DNA of 26,341 nt, from the NCBI GenBank assembly GCA_012963775.1, contig DTVC01000029.1, positions 1 to 26,341 on the forward strand, in the 5' to 3' direction. Of the stretch, positions 7,296 through 15,842 are shown piece by piece (the first letter of the stretch is position 1; every line of letters begins with the position of its first letter). The notes under the pieces are model-generated. The model ran no database searches. It worked only from the letters and a program-made list of their open reading frames with translations, and was not told the origin of the DNA. The translations under genes were made by a program, and so were the position numbers. This stretch comes from Candidatus Pelagibacter sp. GTDB lineage: Bacteria; Pseudomonadota; Alphaproteobacteria; Pelagibacterales; Pelagibacteraceae.

Positions 7296-7802
7296 TTAAT
7301 TGATATTTAACAATTCAGTTTTAAATATTTTCATTCCTCTTGATAAATAATTCTTTAATGCATGTTTGTGATCCAAGGAGCATGTATGAACCCATACCCT
7401 TTTTACTCCCAATCCAAAAGATTTTTTTATTGCCTCAGATAATAAGTAACCGCCTAATTTTTTTCTAAAATAATCTTCCAGAATTCCAAGGTATGCAATT
7501 TCACAATCTAATCTTTTTTTATTCAAAATTTGTTCAAAATAGCCCACTAGATTATTATTTTCTTTCAAAACAAATGTTTTTACATCTGAATTATTTACAT
7601 AATTAATCCATTTTTTTTCACTCCAAACTAATCTATCAATCCACCTATAATTTTTACCAATTTGCTTATAAAAGAATTTATTTAATTGAAAATCGGGAGG
7701 ATCAATTAAACTAACTTTATAAATATTAGAAGGTTTTGCTATCTCTGATAGATCTTTAATTGAGTCTATTTCCAAATAATATCTTTGAATTTCTAAATTC
7801 AC
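7296..7802 (-). CDS. GNAT-family N-acetyltransferase
   Basis: A 168-residue protein. The acetyl-CoA-binding segment is visible near residues 107-125: YLGILEDYFRKKLGGYLL fits the V-x-P-x-Y-R-x-x-G-x-G-x-x-L pattern, with Lys-Leu-Gly-Gly in the pyrophosphate loop. Strand 4 is NLVGYFEQIL and the C-terminal part KRVWVHTCSLDHKHALKNYLSRGM is typical of the fold, where the last segment ends in a xxGF/M turn. The substrate is unknown; small molecules and protein N-termini are both possible. It starts with GTG and overlaps the HIT gene by 4 bp (GTGA), so it is the last gene of the his operon and probably co-translated with HIT. Confidence 0.8.
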   Translation of the reverse strand: MNLEIQRYYLEIDSIKDLSEIAKPSNIYKVSLIDPPDFQLNKFFYKQIGKNYRWIDRLVWSEKKWINYVNNSDVKTFVLKENNNLVGYFEQILNKKRLDCEIAYLGILEDYFRKKLGGYLLSEAIKKSFGLGVKRVWVHTCSLDHKHALKNYLSRGMKIFKTELLNIN

Positions 7803-8164
7803 TCAACCATTTTACCAACTTTTTCACCACCAAATAAATGAAAATGAAGATGTGGAACTTCTTGGCCACCATGTTCACTAATGTTTGCTAGAGTTCTATA
7901 TCCTTTGCCAACATCAACTGAAATGCCAAGTTTTTTGGCAACAATCGATATACCTTTTATAAGACCAACAATTTCTTCGTTAGATGCCTTAGAATTAAAA
8001 TCATCTAAATCAATATATTTTCCTTTTGATATTACAAGGGCATGAATTTTTTTTTGTGGGTTTACATCGTAAAAAGATAATACATATTCATCTTCATAAA
8101 TTTTTTTACTAGGAATTTCTCCCCGTAAAATTTTTGCAAAAATATTATTATCATCGTAACTCAT
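7799..8164 (-). CDS. HIT (HINT-type) nucleotide-binding hydrolase
   Basis: A 121-residue histidine-triad protein. The triad VPHLHFHLFGG near residues 104-114 gives the H-x-H-x-H motif, and the N-terminal part has FAKILRGEIPSKKIYEDE and HALVISK, typical of HinT. HINT enzymes cleave P-N bonds in nucleoside phosphoramidates, such as AMP-lysine. The stretch ISEHGGQEVPHLHFH is characteristic. It overlaps hisE by 4 bp (ATGA) and the downstream GNAT gene by 4 bp; a HIT gene directly after hisE is seen in many alphaproteobacteria, but no direct role in histidine synthesis is established. Confidence 0.93.
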   Translation of the reverse strand: MSYDDNNIFAKILRGEIPSKKIYEDEYVLSFYDVNPQKKIHALVISKGKYIDLDDFNSKASNEEIVGLIKGISIVAKKLGISVDVGKGYRTLANISEHGGQEVPHLHFHLFGGEKVGKMVE

Positions 8165-8460
8165 TTTCTATTTTTTTTTTCCTCTATGCCAGATTGGTTT
8201 TTTCTTTTTTCTAGCTCATTCAAAACATCTTCAAATTTAACATCCGCAGCTTCTAAAGCAACTAATAGATGATAAATTAAGTCTGCTGCTTCATGAACCT
8301 CGTTATTTTTTGTATTCAATGCTTCTTTTAATTCTCCAAATTCTTCTTCAAGTTTATCAATACATTTACTAAGACCATCTGACAATAAAGATGAAGTATA
8401 TGATTTATCGGGACTAGAATTTTTTCTATCTCTTATGGTTTTTACTAAATCATCAATCAT
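8161..8460 (-). CDS. hisE: Phosphoribosyl-ATP pyrophosphatase HisE
   Basis: A 99-residue enzyme for step 2 of histidine biosynthesis, hydrolysing PR-ATP to PR-AMP. The MazG-like all-helical fold is shown by KLEEEFGELKEAL (the E-x2-E metal site) and HEAADLIYHLLVALEA (E-x3-D). I chose the ATG at 8460 because it lies one base after the hisF stop (TGA-T-ATG) and gives the family's usual length. The frame stays open 35 codons further upstream, but that part lies wholly inside hisF in another frame and is not expected to be translated. There is no HisI (cyclohydrolase) part, so hisI must be elsewhere. Confidence 0.95.
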   Translation of the reverse strand: MIDDLVKTIRDRKNSSPDKSYTSSLLSDGLSKCIDKLEEEFGELKEALNTKNNEVHEAADLIYHLLVALEAADVKFEDVLNELEKRKNQSGIEEKKNRK

Positions 8461-8461
8461 A

Positions 8462-9217
8462 TCAAATTCTAACAGGTATTCCTTTTGACTCCAAATATTG
8501 CTTTGCTTCAAGTACTGAGTGTTTTCCATAGTGAAAAATTGAGGCTGCCAATACAGCACTTGCATTACCTAATTTTATTCCATCTACCAAATGATCTAAA
8601 TTACCCACACCACCAGAAGCAATAATTGGAATATTAACTTTCGAAGATATTTTACTCATTAATTCAATATCATATCCTATTTGTGTTCCGTCTCTATCCA
8701 TTGAAGTTACCAATAGTTCTCCTGCTCCATTTTTTTCCATTTGTTCCGCAAATTCAATTGCATCAATTCCGGTTTTATTTCTACCCCCGTGAGTAAAAAT
8801 TTCCCATTTTTCATTTTTTCTTTTTGCATCAATTGCAATAACAATACATTGTGAACCAAATCTCTTTGAGCTTTCAATTACAACTTTTGGATTTTGTACA
8901 GCAGCAGTATTAATAGATACTTTATCTGCCCCACTGTTTAATAAGTTACTAATATCATTAACACTTCTAACTCCACCACCAACCGTTAATGGTACAAAAC
9001 ATTTTTTTGAAGTTTCTTCAACAACTTCATAAATCGTTGATCTATTTTCATTAGAAGCAGTAATATCTAAAAAACATATTTCATCTGCTCCCCCGTCGCT
9101 GTAAATTTTTGCTTGCTCGACTGGATCTCCTGCATCTTTTAGATTGATAAAATTAATACCCTTAACAACTCTTCCGTTTTTTACATCCAAACAAGGTATG
9201 ATCCTATTCTTAAGCAT
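8462..9217 (-). CDS. hisF: Imidazole glycerol phosphate synthase cyclase subunit HisF
   Basis: A 251-residue TIM-barrel subunit that uses ammonia from HisH to close the imidazole ring, releasing IGP and AICAR. Catalytic acids are visible: Asp in [12 protein letters not shown] near residue 11 and Asp in VIAIDAKR near residue 130. Phosphate-binding loops are [10 protein letters not shown] and [11 protein letters not shown]. The C-terminus SKGIPVRI is typical. It overlaps hisA by 8 bp at its start and is followed by hisE one base after its stop. Length and motifs are complete. Confidence 0.97.
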   Translation of the reverse strand: MLKNRIIPCLDVKNGRVVKGINFINLKDAGDPVEQAKIYSDGGADEICFLDITASNENRSTIYEVVEETSKKCFVPLTVGGGVRSVNDISNLLNSGADKVSINTAAVQNPKVVIESSKRFGSQCIVIAIDAKRKNEKWEIFTHGGRNKTGIDAIEFAEQMEKNGAGELLVTSMDRDGTQIGYDIELMSKISSKVNIPIIASGGVGNLDHLVDGIKLGNASAVLAASIFHYGKHSVLEAKQYLESKGIPVRI

Positions 9218-9935
9218 CTAAAAATCTAGCTAGTTGTTTTAAATCAATATCTCCATCATAAATTGCTTTTCCAACAATTATTCCTTCAATATTTTTTTTT
9301 TTTATATTTTGTAAATTTTCAATATCTTTAATTGATGAAACGCCTCCTGATACAATTACTGGTGCTTTTGATACATCTGCCACTTTAATTGTCTCCTCTA
9401 AATTTGGACTTGTTTTGGTTCCATCTCTATCAATATCAGTATAAATTAATCTGCTGATACCAAAATCATTCACATTTTTTAGAAATTTTATAGCATTTAA
9501 ATCTGTTTCTTCTTTCCAGCCAGATATAGCAATAAGTCCTTTTTTTGTATCTAATCCTAGTGCAATTTGATTACTGAAAGATTTACAGGCTTCTTTTAAA
9601 AATTCCCTATTTTTTACCGCTGCGCTTCCAAGAATAACTTTATCAACACCGACATTGATATACGTTTGAATTTTCTCTAAGGATCTTATTCCACCACCTA
9701 CCTCAATTTTTATATTGAGTTGTTCAACTATCTCTTCGATAATATCAAGATTAACGGTTTCGCCTGTTAAAGCCCCATCTAAATCAACCACATGAAGATA
9801 ATTAAAACCAAAGTCTTTATATTTTTTGGCTTGGTCTATTGGCGTAACATCATAAACTTGTTTTTTATTAAAGTTTCCTTTTAATAGTCTCACACACTTT
9901 TTATCTTTAATATCTATTGCTGGAAAAATTTTCAT
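9210..9935 (-). CDS. hisA: ProFAR isomerase HisA
   Basis: A 241-residue TIM barrel related to HisF; it isomerises ProFAR to PRFAR in histidine synthesis. The catalytic N-terminal Asp lies in [17 protein letters not shown] (residue 8). The second half has [14 protein letters not shown], which carries the other catalytic Asp, and the phosphate loop [10 protein letters not shown] further glycine loop is IEVGGGIRS. There are 4 bp between the hisH stop and the hisA start, and 8 bp overlap with hisF, so the genes are probably translated together. Confidence 0.97.
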   Translation of the reverse strand: MKIFPAIDIKDKKCVRLLKGNFNKKQVYDVTPIDQAKKYKDFGFNYLHVVDLDGALTGETVNLDIIEEIVEQLNIKIEVGGGIRSLEKIQTYINVGVDKVILGSAAVKNREFLKEACKSFSNQIALGLDTKKGLIAISGWKEETDLNAIKFLKNVNDFGISRLIYTDIDRDGTKTSPNLEETIKVADVSKAPVIVSGGVSSIKDIENLQNIKKKNIEGIIVGKAIYDGDIDLKQLARFLDA

Positions 9936-9939
9936 AATT

Positions 9940-10566
9940 TCAAATCAAAATAAAATTTTCTATAAGTTTAAGCCCTAGTTTATCACTTTTCTCAGGATGA
10001 AATTGAGTTCCAAAAATATTATCTTTTTCGACTGAACAAACAATATTAGTTGAATAATCTGTAGTACTCGAAATTACACTCTTATCTTCAGGAATAAATT
10101 CATAACTATGAACAAAATACATGTGAGATTTATTATCTATATTTTTGAAAATACTGCTGTCTTTTGTAATTGTAATTTCGTTCCATCCAATATGCGGAAG
10201 TTTAAATTTTTGATTTTGATTATCTATTTTAGAAACTTTACCTGAAATCCATCCTAAACCTTTTGTTTCATTTTCTTCGTAACCTACATCAGCAAACATT
10301 TGCATTCCAACACAAATACCGAGAAGAAGTTTTTTTTGATCAAATACAAATTGATTCAGTGTTTCATTAAGACCTTCAATTTTATTTAGTGAATCAACAC
10401 AACTTTTAAACGAACCTTGTCCAGGAAGTACAATTTTGTCAGAACTAGATATAATTTTTAAGTCAGAGGAAACATTAATTTTATATTTGTTTTTGCAAAC
10501 CTCGCCAAAGGAATTAATTACGGAACTTATGTTGCCCGAACTATAGTCAACAATTGTTATATTCAT
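9940..10566 (-). CDS. hisH: Imidazole glycerol phosphate synthase glutaminase subunit HisH
   Basis: A class I glutamine amidotransferase of 208 residues that feeds ammonia to HisF. The triad is complete: Cys in LLGICVGMQMF (around residue 84), and His and Glu in FGTQFHPEKS near residues 190-195. The N-terminus has VDYSSGNISSV and the segment VLPGQGSFKSC is typical. I start at the ATG at 10566; the frame can be opened one codon earlier with TTG (10569), which is less likely. It lies 10 bp after hisB. Confidence 0.96.
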   Translation of the reverse strand: MNITIVDYSSGNISSVINSFGEVCKNKYKINVSSDLKIISSSDKIVLPGQGSFKSCVDSLNKIEGLNETLNQFVFDQKKLLLGICVGMQMFADVGYEENETKGLGWISGKVSKIDNQNQKFKLPHIGWNEITITKDSSIFKNIDNKSHMYFVHSYEFIPEDKSVISSTTDYSTNIVCSVEKDNIFGTQFHPEKSDKLGLKLIENFILI

Positions 10567-10576
10567 CAATTCTTTC

Positions 10577-11167
10577 TTATAAAGAACCCTTGGTTGATGG
10601 TATTACTTTTTTATTTTTTTGATCAATTTCTAAAGCTGCTCTGAGTGATCTTGCAAGACCTTTAAAACAAGATTCGATTATATGGTGACTATTTTCACCA
10701 TATAAATTTTCAATATGTAAAGTTATACCTGCAGCTTGCGAAAAAGCTTGAAACCATTCTTTAAATAATTCAGTATCCATTTCACCAAGCTTTTCTACTT
10801 TTAACTTAACTTTCCAAATTAAATATGGTCTGTTTGAAACATCAATAGCAATTCTGGTCAAAGTTTCATCCATTGGTATTAAAGCATGAGCATATCGTTT
10901 AATTCCAATAAATTTTTTTGATGCCTTTTTTAAACACTCTCCTATTGCAATTCCAGTATCTTCTGTTGTGTGATGAAGATCGATATGAGTATCGCCTTTT
11001 GCTTTTAAATTTAAATCCATAGATGAGTGCTTTGATAATTGCTCAAGCATATGGTTTAGAAAACCAATGCCCGTATCAATTTTATATTTTCCCTTACCAT
11101 CTATGTTTATTTCAACATTGATGTTAGTTTCTTTTGTTTTTCTAGAGATTTTTGCTTTTCGCACCAT
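10577..11167 (-). CDS. hisB: Imidazoleglycerol-phosphate dehydratase HisB
   Basis: A 196-residue monofunctional dehydratase (no phosphatase domain), converting IGP to imidazole acetol phosphate. Metal-binding motifs are visible: [13 protein letters not shown], the [15 protein letters not shown] segment near residues 65-79 and the second [17 protein letters not shown] near 160-175. It is the first gene of a seven-gene minus-strand cluster (hisB-hisH-hisA-hisF-hisE-HIT-GNAT). A TATAAT -10 lies at 11199-11204. No leader peptide with His codons is visible in the 92-bp upstream gap. Confidence 0.97.
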   Translation of the reverse strand: MVRKAKISRKTKETNINVEINIDGKGKYKIDTGIGFLNHMLEQLSKHSSMDLNLKAKGDTHIDLHHTTEDTGIAIGECLKKASKKFIGIKRYAHALIPMDETLTRIAIDVSNRPYLIWKVKLKVEKLGEMDTELFKEWFQAFSQAAGITLHIENLYGENSHHIIESCFKGLARSLRAALEIDQKNKKVIPSTKGSL

Positions 11168-11198
11168 AAAGTTTTTATAGGTATATATATATTATTTC

Positions 11199-11204
11199 AT
11201 TATA
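11199..11204 (-). promoter_or_regulatory. Candidate -10 element of the his operon
   Basis: A perfect TATAAT on the minus strand, about 31 bases before the hisB ATG, giving an untranslated leader of roughly 20-25 bases. No convincing -35 is seen at 16-18 bases; the place is taken by AAGTGT/CAAGTG, which is also the complement of the hslV -35 candidate. In such A+T-rich sequence a lone -10 is weak evidence. Confidence 0.3.
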
Positions 11205-11224
11205 TCAATATTAGTAATCCGACA

Positions 11225-11252
11225 CTTGAAGTATTTAAATTAATATCCATCT
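11225..11252 (+). promoter_or_regulatory. Candidate RpoH (heat-shock sigma) promoter of hslVU
   Basis: CTTGAAG (11225-11231) and ATCCATCT (11245-11252) are separated by 13 bases, close to the sigma-32 consensus CTTGAAA-N13/14-CCCCATNT (6 of 7 at -35; 6 of 8 at -10, counting N as a match). The context fits, because hslVU is a classic heat-shock operon. The -10 ends only 7 bases before the hslV ATG at 11260, so the transcript would be leaderless or nearly so. A sigma-70 pair with good spacing was not found here. Confidence 0.5.
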
Positions 11253-11259
11253 ATATGAC

Positions 11260-11775
11260 ATGACAACAATAATATTAGTAAGAAAAAATAATGATGTAGT
11301 AGTTGCTAGCGATGGTCAGGTTAGCATGGGAAATACCGTAATTAAAAGCACTGCAAATAAAGTTAGAAAAATAGAGAAAAGAAATGTGATCGCGGGTTTT
11401 GCTGGTTCTACAGCAGATGCATTTACTTTGTTTGAGCGTTTGGAATCAAAATTAGAAAAACATGCTGGTAATTTAACAAGAGCAGCTGTTGAATTAGCAA
11501 AAGATTGGAGGACTGATAAATATCTTAGAAGATTAGAGGCATTAATGGCAATAGGCGATAAAGAAAAAAGTTTTATTATTTCTGGAACGGGTGATGTTTT
11601 GGAACCCGAAGGAGGTGTAATTGGAATTGGATCTGGAGGAAATTATGCACTAGCTTCAGCAAAAGTATTAATGGATACAGATTTAACTGCGGAAGAAATT
11701 GCCAAAAAAGCAATCGAAGTAGCCTCTGAAATCTGTGTTTTTACAAACAATAATATTAGTGTAGAAAAAATCTAA
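11260..11775 (+). CDS. hslV: ATP-dependent protease peptidase subunit HslV
   Basis: A 171-residue N-terminal threonine protease, the proteolytic ring of the HslUV (ClpQY) complex. After Met removal, Thr2 of [20 protein letters not shown] is the nucleophile, which fixes the start. [14 protein letters not shown] (with the catalytic-site Lys), [18 protein letters not shown] and [16 protein letters not shown] are diagnostic. It overlaps hslU by one base (TAATG). It lies divergent from the his operon, and a possible heat-shock promoter lies directly before the start. Confidence 0.98.
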   Translation: MTTIILVRKNNDVVVASDGQVSMGNTVIKSTANKVRKIEKRNVIAGFAGSTADAFTLFERLESKLEKHAGNLTRAAVELAKDWRTDKYLRRLEALMAIGDKEKSFIISGTGDVLEPEGGVIGIGSGGNYALASAKVLMDTDLTAEEIAKKAIEVASEICVFTNNNISVEKI

Positions 11776-13145
11776 TGAAAAAATCAAACGTAACTTCTTT
11801 TATGCCCAAAGATAAAAATACTAAAGAACAGGAATCAACATTAAATTCTTTATCTCCAAGAGAAATTGTTTCTGAATTAGATAGGTTTGTGGTTGGACAA
11901 AATAAAGCTAAAAGAGCGGTAGCCATAGCATTAAGAAATAGATGGAGAAGACAAGCATTAAAAGGTGAAATGAAAGAGGAAGTTCTTCCAAAAAATATTC
12001 TAATGATTGGGCCAACTGGAGTCGGAAAAACTGAAATATCTAGAAGATTATCCAAATTAGCTGGAGCACCATTTGTAAAAGTAGAAGCTACAAGATTTAC
12101 TGAAGTTGGTTATGTTGGTAGAGACGTTGAACAAATTATAAGGGACCTCCTTGAGATTGCTATAGCTATAGAGAAAGTAAAAAAAAGAAAAGAATACCAT
12201 GCACAAGCACAAAAATTGGCTGAAGAAAGAGTATTGGATGCATTAGTAGGAGATAAGGCAAGCGTAGCTACCAAAGAAAGCTTTAGAAAACGACTAAGAA
12301 ATGGCGATCTAGATAATAATGAAATTGAAATAGCTATGAATGAATCTAATCAAATGCCTTCATTTGAAATACCAGGAATGCCTGGTGCAAACATTGGAAT
12401 GATAAATATTTCTGAAATGCTTGGCAAATCTATGGGTAATAAACCTAAAAAGAAAAAAATGAGTATAAAAGAGTCACATGAAATATTAATAAATGAAGAG
12501 TCAGATAAATTAATTGAAGATGATAAAATTATTAGAGCTGCAAAAAATTCAACAGAAAATAATGGAATTGTTTTTTTAGATGAAATTGACAAAATTTCAG
12601 CAAGAACAGATAGAATTGGTGGCGACGTTTCGAGGGAAGGAGTGCAAAGAGATTTGCTTCCATTAATAGAAGGAACAACAGTTAGTACAAAATATGGACC
12701 AATTAAAACAGATCATATTTTATTTATTGCTTCTGGTGCATTTCAATTAGCAAAACCATCAGATCTTTTGCCGGAGCTACAGGGACGTTTACCTATAAGA
12801 GTTGAACTTGATGCTCTAAATAGTGAAGATTTTAAGAGAATCCTTAAAGAACCGGATAACAGTTTGATTAAACAATATAAGGCACTTTTAAAAACAGAAA
12901 ATGTTGAATTAAAATTTTCTGACGATGGAATTGATACAATTGCAAATCTTGCATCTGAAGTTAATTCTAATGTTGAAAATATTGGCGCAAGGAGACTTCA
13001 TACAATAATGGAAAGAGTTCTAGATGACATAAGCTTTACAGCAACTGATAGAGCTGGTGAGAAAATTGTAATTGATGCTAATTATGTTGAGAAAAATTTA
13101 GGTGAGTTGGTCAAAGATACTGATCTATCAAAATTTATTTTATAA
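11775..13145 (+). CDS. hslU: ATP-dependent protease ATPase subunit HslU
   Basis: A 456-residue AAA+ unfoldase that feeds HslV. Order of parts: an N-terminal [20 protein letters not shown] box, Walker A GPTGVGKT at residues 79-86, the pore motif [11 protein letters not shown], a middle I-domain (about 110-240, Lys-rich with a Gly/Met-rich loop), Walker [13 protein letters not shown], the sensor segment [27 protein letters not shown], and a C-terminal sensor-2 [14 protein letters not shown]. The C-terminus DLSKFIL is the peptide that activates HslV. There are about 20 extra residues before the first conserved box. It ends 10 bp from the convergent hydratase gene. Confidence 0.98.
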   Translation: MKKSNVTSFMPKDKNTKEQESTLNSLSPREIVSELDRFVVGQNKAKRAVAIALRNRWRRQALKGEMKEEVLPKNILMIGPTGVGKTEISRRLSKLAGAPFVKVEATRFTEVGYVGRDVEQIIRDLLEIAIAIEKVKKRKEYHAQAQKLAEERVLDALVGDKASVATKESFRKRLRNGDLDNNEIEIAMNESNQMPSFEIPGMPGANIGMINISEMLGKSMGNKPKKKKMSIKESHEILINEESDKLIEDDKIIRAAKNSTENNGIVFLDEIDKISARTDRIGGDVSREGVQRDLLPLIEGTTVSTKYGPIKTDHILFIASGAFQLAKPSDLLPELQGRLPIRVELDALNSEDFKRILKEPDNSLIKQYKALLKTENVELKFSDDGIDTIANLASEVNSNVENIGARRLHTIMERVLDDISFTATDRAGEKIVIDANYVEKNLGELVKDTDLSKFIL

Positions 13146-13155
13146 AAAAAATAAG

Positions 13156-13953
13156 TTATTTATAAATAAAACTAACCTTTCCAAGGTTTCCAAAATCTGC
13201 AGTTATATTATCTCCTTTTGAAATAGGAATTGCTCGTGTGCAAGTTCCAGTACTAACATAATAATTTTTGGGTAAATTTTTTCTTTTTAGGGCTAATTTA
13301 TTTATTAACCATGTTAAAGAACTAATAGGATTTCCCATTACATTGTTTGAATTTCCTTTTTCAATTAACTTTTCATTAATAAAAAAATCAACTGAATGAT
13401 TATTAAAATTAAAAAGATTCAAATTGCTAATTTCAGTTCCAAAAACCCAATGTGCATGAACAGCATTATCAGCTATTAAATTATTTACACCTATGCTTGT
13501 CCAATCTTCATACCTAGAATCAACTAATTCAATAGAAGGCAAAACCGCTGAGATAAATTTATAAACTTCATCAGCATTATAAGGTGCTTTTGAAAAATCA
13601 AGTTCATTTTTCATTACAAATGAAAATTCTGGTTCAACAAATGGATTAAAATATTTATCTGAATAAATTATACTATTAGATTTGGATATATTATCAGAAA
13701 ACATATTCCCAAAAAAAGATTCTTTAACGTTTATTTGAATTTGAGCTGCTTTATTTGTACATCCTATTTTTTTTCCAATCAAAGAAGTTTTTTGATTTGT
13801 TGAAAGATATCTTTTAGTTAACTCATCTTGTATAGCATAAGCTTCTTCCAAAGATTTTGGAATACATTCCTTTGGTAATTCTTTAATTCTTTTAAGATTA
13901 ATTCTAGAATTATAGAGAATATCTGCAGCTTTTTTAATTTTATAATTTTCCAT
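13156..13953 (-). CDS. 2-keto-4-pentenoate hydratase-like (FAH superfamily) enzyme
   Basis: A 265-residue protein of the MhpD/TesE hydratase-decarboxylase branch of the fumarylacetoacetase superfamily. Seen: SLEEAYAIQDEL near residue 35, IGKKIGCTN, NPFVEPEFSFVM (metal-ligand Glu residues), PSIELVDSRYEDW, NLIADNAVHAHWVFG, PISSLTWLINKLALK and the C-terminal VSTGTCTRAIPISKGDNITADF. Family members hydrate 2-hydroxypenta-2,4-dienoate or decarboxylate oxalocrotonate in meta-cleavage pathways; no such pathway is visible nearby, so the substrate is unknown. It is the third gene behind the TimA-like and Smr genes (2 bp after Smr), which is an odd place for a catabolic enzyme. Confidence 0.85.
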   Translation of the reverse strand: MENYKIKKAADILYNSRINLKRIKELPKECIPKSLEEAYAIQDELTKRYLSTNQKTSLIGKKIGCTNKAAQIQINVKESFFGNMFSDNISKSNSIIYSDKYFNPFVEPEFSFVMKNELDFSKAPYNADEVYKFISAVLPSIELVDSRYEDWTSIGVNNLIADNAVHAHWVFGTEISNLNLFNFNNHSVDFFINEKLIEKGNSNNVMGNPISSLTWLINKLALKRKNLPKNYYVSTGTCTRAIPISKGDNITADFGNLGKVSFIYK

Positions 13954-13955
13954 TT

Positions 13956-14375
13956 TTATTTTTTAAAATTTTTTAGAAAAATTTCAAAACTACCTTTTGA
14001 AGAATCTTGAATATCTTCAAAATTAATTTTTTTTATCATCTTCATTAAATTTGAACTAGTTTTAATATGTTCGGGAATAGAGTACTTTAAAATACTAAAA
14101 TTTTCAGATTGGTAGGGATTATCTTTATTTTTTGACCTTGAACCTTTTCCAGTTATTATAGTAATTTTACTAACTTTTTGTGAAAAACAAATTTTAATAA
14201 ATTCATCTATTGCTTTATTGGCATTTTCTAAAGAATATCCGTGGAGATCTACTATTTTTTCTAATTTATTAGGTTTGTTTTTTTTTTCAAAAATATCTTT
14301 ATCAATTAACTTGTCGTTACTATTTATAAAATTCAACCAATCTATTTTATTCTTATCTGAAATTTTTTTATTCAA
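13956..14375 (-). CDS. Smr-domain protein
   Basis: A 139-residue protein with a C-terminal Smr (small MutS-related) domain. IVDLHGYSLENANKAIDEFI (around residues 41-60) carries the LDLHG-type motif and ITIITGKGSRSK the TGxG motif. Smr domains bind or nick nucleic acid; in stand-alone proteins of proteobacteria the role is uncertain, and rescue of stalled ribosomes or mRNA cleavage has been shown for some. The start is TTG, set directly after the TAG of the TimA-like gene; no ATG occurs before the domain. In many alphaproteobacteria an MltA gene sits between the two; it is absent here. Confidence 0.83.
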   Translation of the reverse strand: MNKKISDKNKIDWLNFINSNDKLIDKDIFEKKNKPNKLEKIVDLHGYSLENANKAIDEFIKICFSQKVSKITIITGKGSRSKNKDNPYQSENFSILKYSIPEHIKTSSNLMKMIKKINFEDIQDSSKGSFEIFLKNFKK

Positions 14376-14951
14376 CTATAATTGTGTATCTGTTAAAAGC
14401 CAATTTGGATTAGATGACCTAATATCTTTTGAAAATTTCCAGGTGTCATGAACTTTTTTAATCTTATCTGGATCTCCAGAAATAATTTTTTTATCTTTAT
14501 CTTTTACAAATGAAATAATTTCACTAACAAAATTAACTGTTACTTCAAAAATATTATTTGATTGTTTATAATCTTTAATATCTGCTGAGTTTATTCCAAC
14601 AAAAGTAGCTTCTGAAATTAAACCTTTATTTTTTCTTTCTTTTAATGCCTCATCAAATTGTTTAAAAACCTTTTTGTCCAATAATGATTTAATTTCTTTT
14701 AAGTTTCCTTTTGAAAAATTCGTTATTATTGTTTCATAAGAAATTTTAGCACCATTTAAAAATTCACTCTTAGCATTTTCATCAAAATTCTTTTCATTTT
14801 TTTTTTCTTTAATAAATTCATGAGAGAAATTTGTTGATATTTTTTCTTCATGTTTTGCCTTTTTACCAAGAATTCCTCTCAACCTAAGGAAAATAAATCC
14901 CACGATCATTGCTAAAAGGATAATATCAATGTATTCAAAACTATAATTCAT
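14376..14951 (-). CDS. TimA/Tim44-like membrane protein
   Basis: A 191-residue protein with one N-terminal membrane segment (YIDIILLAMIVGFIFLRLRG), a charged linker, and a Tim44-type domain from about residue 55: FLNGAKISYETIITNFSKGN, LKEIKSLLDKKVFKQFDEAL, and GINSADIKDYKQSNNIFEVTVNFVSEIIS. Bacterial TimA proteins of alphaproteobacteria are located at the inner membrane and related to the mitochondrial import motor subunit Tim44. I use the ATG at 14951; a longer frame opens with TTG at 14993 but would leave only 16 bp for both promoters facing fxsA. It is followed without a gap by the Smr gene. The gene order beside secB fits protein export. Confidence 0.78.
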   Translation of the reverse strand: MNYSFEYIDIILLAMIVGFIFLRLRGILGKKAKHEEKISTNFSHEFIKEKKNEKNFDENAKSEFLNGAKISYETIITNFSKGNLKEIKSLLDKKVFKQFDEALKERKNKGLISEATFVGINSADIKDYKQSNNIFEVTVNFVSEIISFVKDKDKKIISGDPDKIKKVHDTWKFSKDIRSSNPNWLLTDTQL

Positions 14952-15009
14952 AGATAAATAATATTTACTATGTTGAATAATTTCAACTAACAATTTATGT
15001 TAAAGACAA

Positions 15010-15411
15010 ATGAACACAGTTTTATTATTGATTATACTGGCTCCATTAATTGAAATTTATCTTTTAATAAAAATTGGATCACAAATAGGTGCATTAAGTA
15101 CTATTTCCTTAATTTTATGTACTGCTTTTGTGGGTATATTTTATGCAAGATATGAAGGTTTTAACACTTTAAAATCAGCAATTGGGCAATTGGTAAAAAA
15201 TGAAATACCGGTATATGAAATTATTTCTGGTGCAGCTTTGGCATTTGCTGCCTTCTTATTAATTTTACCTGGATTTATTACTGATCTAATCGGATTATTA
15301 ATTATTTTTCCTCCTACAAGAAAATTATTTTTTAAATCGGTTACAAAGAATTATCCAAATAAAAGAAAAAACTTTATTGAGGGTGAATACGAAGATATAG
15401 ATGAAAATTAA
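15010..15411 (+). CDS. fxsA: FxsA family membrane protein
   Basis: A 133-residue inner-membrane protein. Hydrophobic segments LLLIILAPLIEIYLLI, LSTISLILCTAFVGIFYA and GAALAFAAFLLILPGFITDL plus LIGLLIIFPPTRKLFF match FxsA, where the LPGFITD-x-x-G...P-x-R signature is diagnostic. In E. coli, FxsA overproduction relieves exclusion of phage T7 by the F plasmid; the normal role is unknown. The C-terminus is short, charged and cytoplasmic. It is followed 8 bp later by secB, a pairing known from other alphaproteobacteria, and is divergent from the TimA-like gene. Confidence 0.9.
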   Translation: MNTVLLLIILAPLIEIYLLIKIGSQIGALSTISLILCTAFVGIFYARYEGFNTLKSAIGQLVKNEIPVYEIISGAALAFAAFLLILPGFITDLIGLLIIFPPTRKLFFKSVTKNYPNKRKNFIEGEYEDIDEN

Positions 15412-15419
15412 AAAAAATA

Positions 15420-15842
15420 ATGTCAGAAAATTTTAAAGTATTAACTCAGTTCGTAAAAGATCTTTCAAGCGAGACACCAGATGTTGAAACATATTTATAT
15501 GTTAAAGATTATCTTCCAAAATATAATTTAAATATTGATATAACCTCTAAAGCGATAAAAAATAGGATGATCGAAGTAAACACAAAATTAACTTTCATGG
15601 ATAAAGGAACATCAAAAAAAAAATCTTTTTTTGAAATAGCTTATGTTTCAATTGTTAAAATTAATGAAAATGTAAAAGATCCAAAAGAAATTGAAAAAAT
15701 TATCTTGTGTGATGTTCAAAATGAGATTTATCCTAATTTGGAAAAAATATTTGAAAATTTATTAAATGATTCTGGTTATCAGGGTATAAAATTTGAAAAA
15801 AAGATTGATTTTGAAAAACTTTACAATCAAAGAATTAATTAA
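15420..15842 (+). CDS. secB: Protein-export chaperone SecB
   Basis: A 140-residue tetrameric chaperone that keeps preproteins unfolded and passes them to SecA. The region VLTQFVKDLSSETPD near residues 6-20 matches the conserved QFVKDLSFENPN-type motif (Phe-Glu replaced by Ser-Glu). LNIDITSKAI, NRMIEVNTKLTF, and the C-terminal part ILCDVQNEIYPNLEKIFENLLNDSGY with its Pro-x-x-x conserved segment follow. It is divergent from classical SecB, as in other SAR11-type genomes, but length, order of motifs and position behind fxsA agree. Its last 8 bases overlap the 3' end of the convergent dnaQ. Confidence 0.88.
   Translation: MSENFKVLTQFVKDLSSETPDVETYLYVKDYLPKYNLNIDITSKAIKNRMIEVNTKLTFMDKGTSKKKSFFEIAYVSIVKINENVKDPKEIEKIILCDVQNEIYPNLEKIFENLLNDSGYQGIKFEKKIDFEKLYNQRIN

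Noticed and set aside
8161..8565. 134-codon version of hisE starting at 8565
   Set aside because: The extra 35 codons lie entirely inside hisF in another frame; the ATG at 8460, one base after the hisF stop, gives the normal HisE length.
11756..12055. 99-codon minus-strand frame over the hslV/hslU junction and other antisense frames such as 12350-12592, 19334-19546 and 23025-23333
   Set aside because: All lie opposite strongly conserved genes and show no recognisable protein features; they are shadows of the real frames.
13156..13169. Perfect 14-bp A/T palindrome between the hslU and hydratase 3' ends as a bidirectional terminator
   Set aside because: Only A and T, no G/C in the stem and no clear U-tract; such palindromes are frequent in this composition.
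14952..14993. N-terminal extension of the TimA-like protein from a TTG at 14993
   Set aside because: It would leave 16 bp between two divergent genes; the ATG at 14951 directly precedes the membrane segment.
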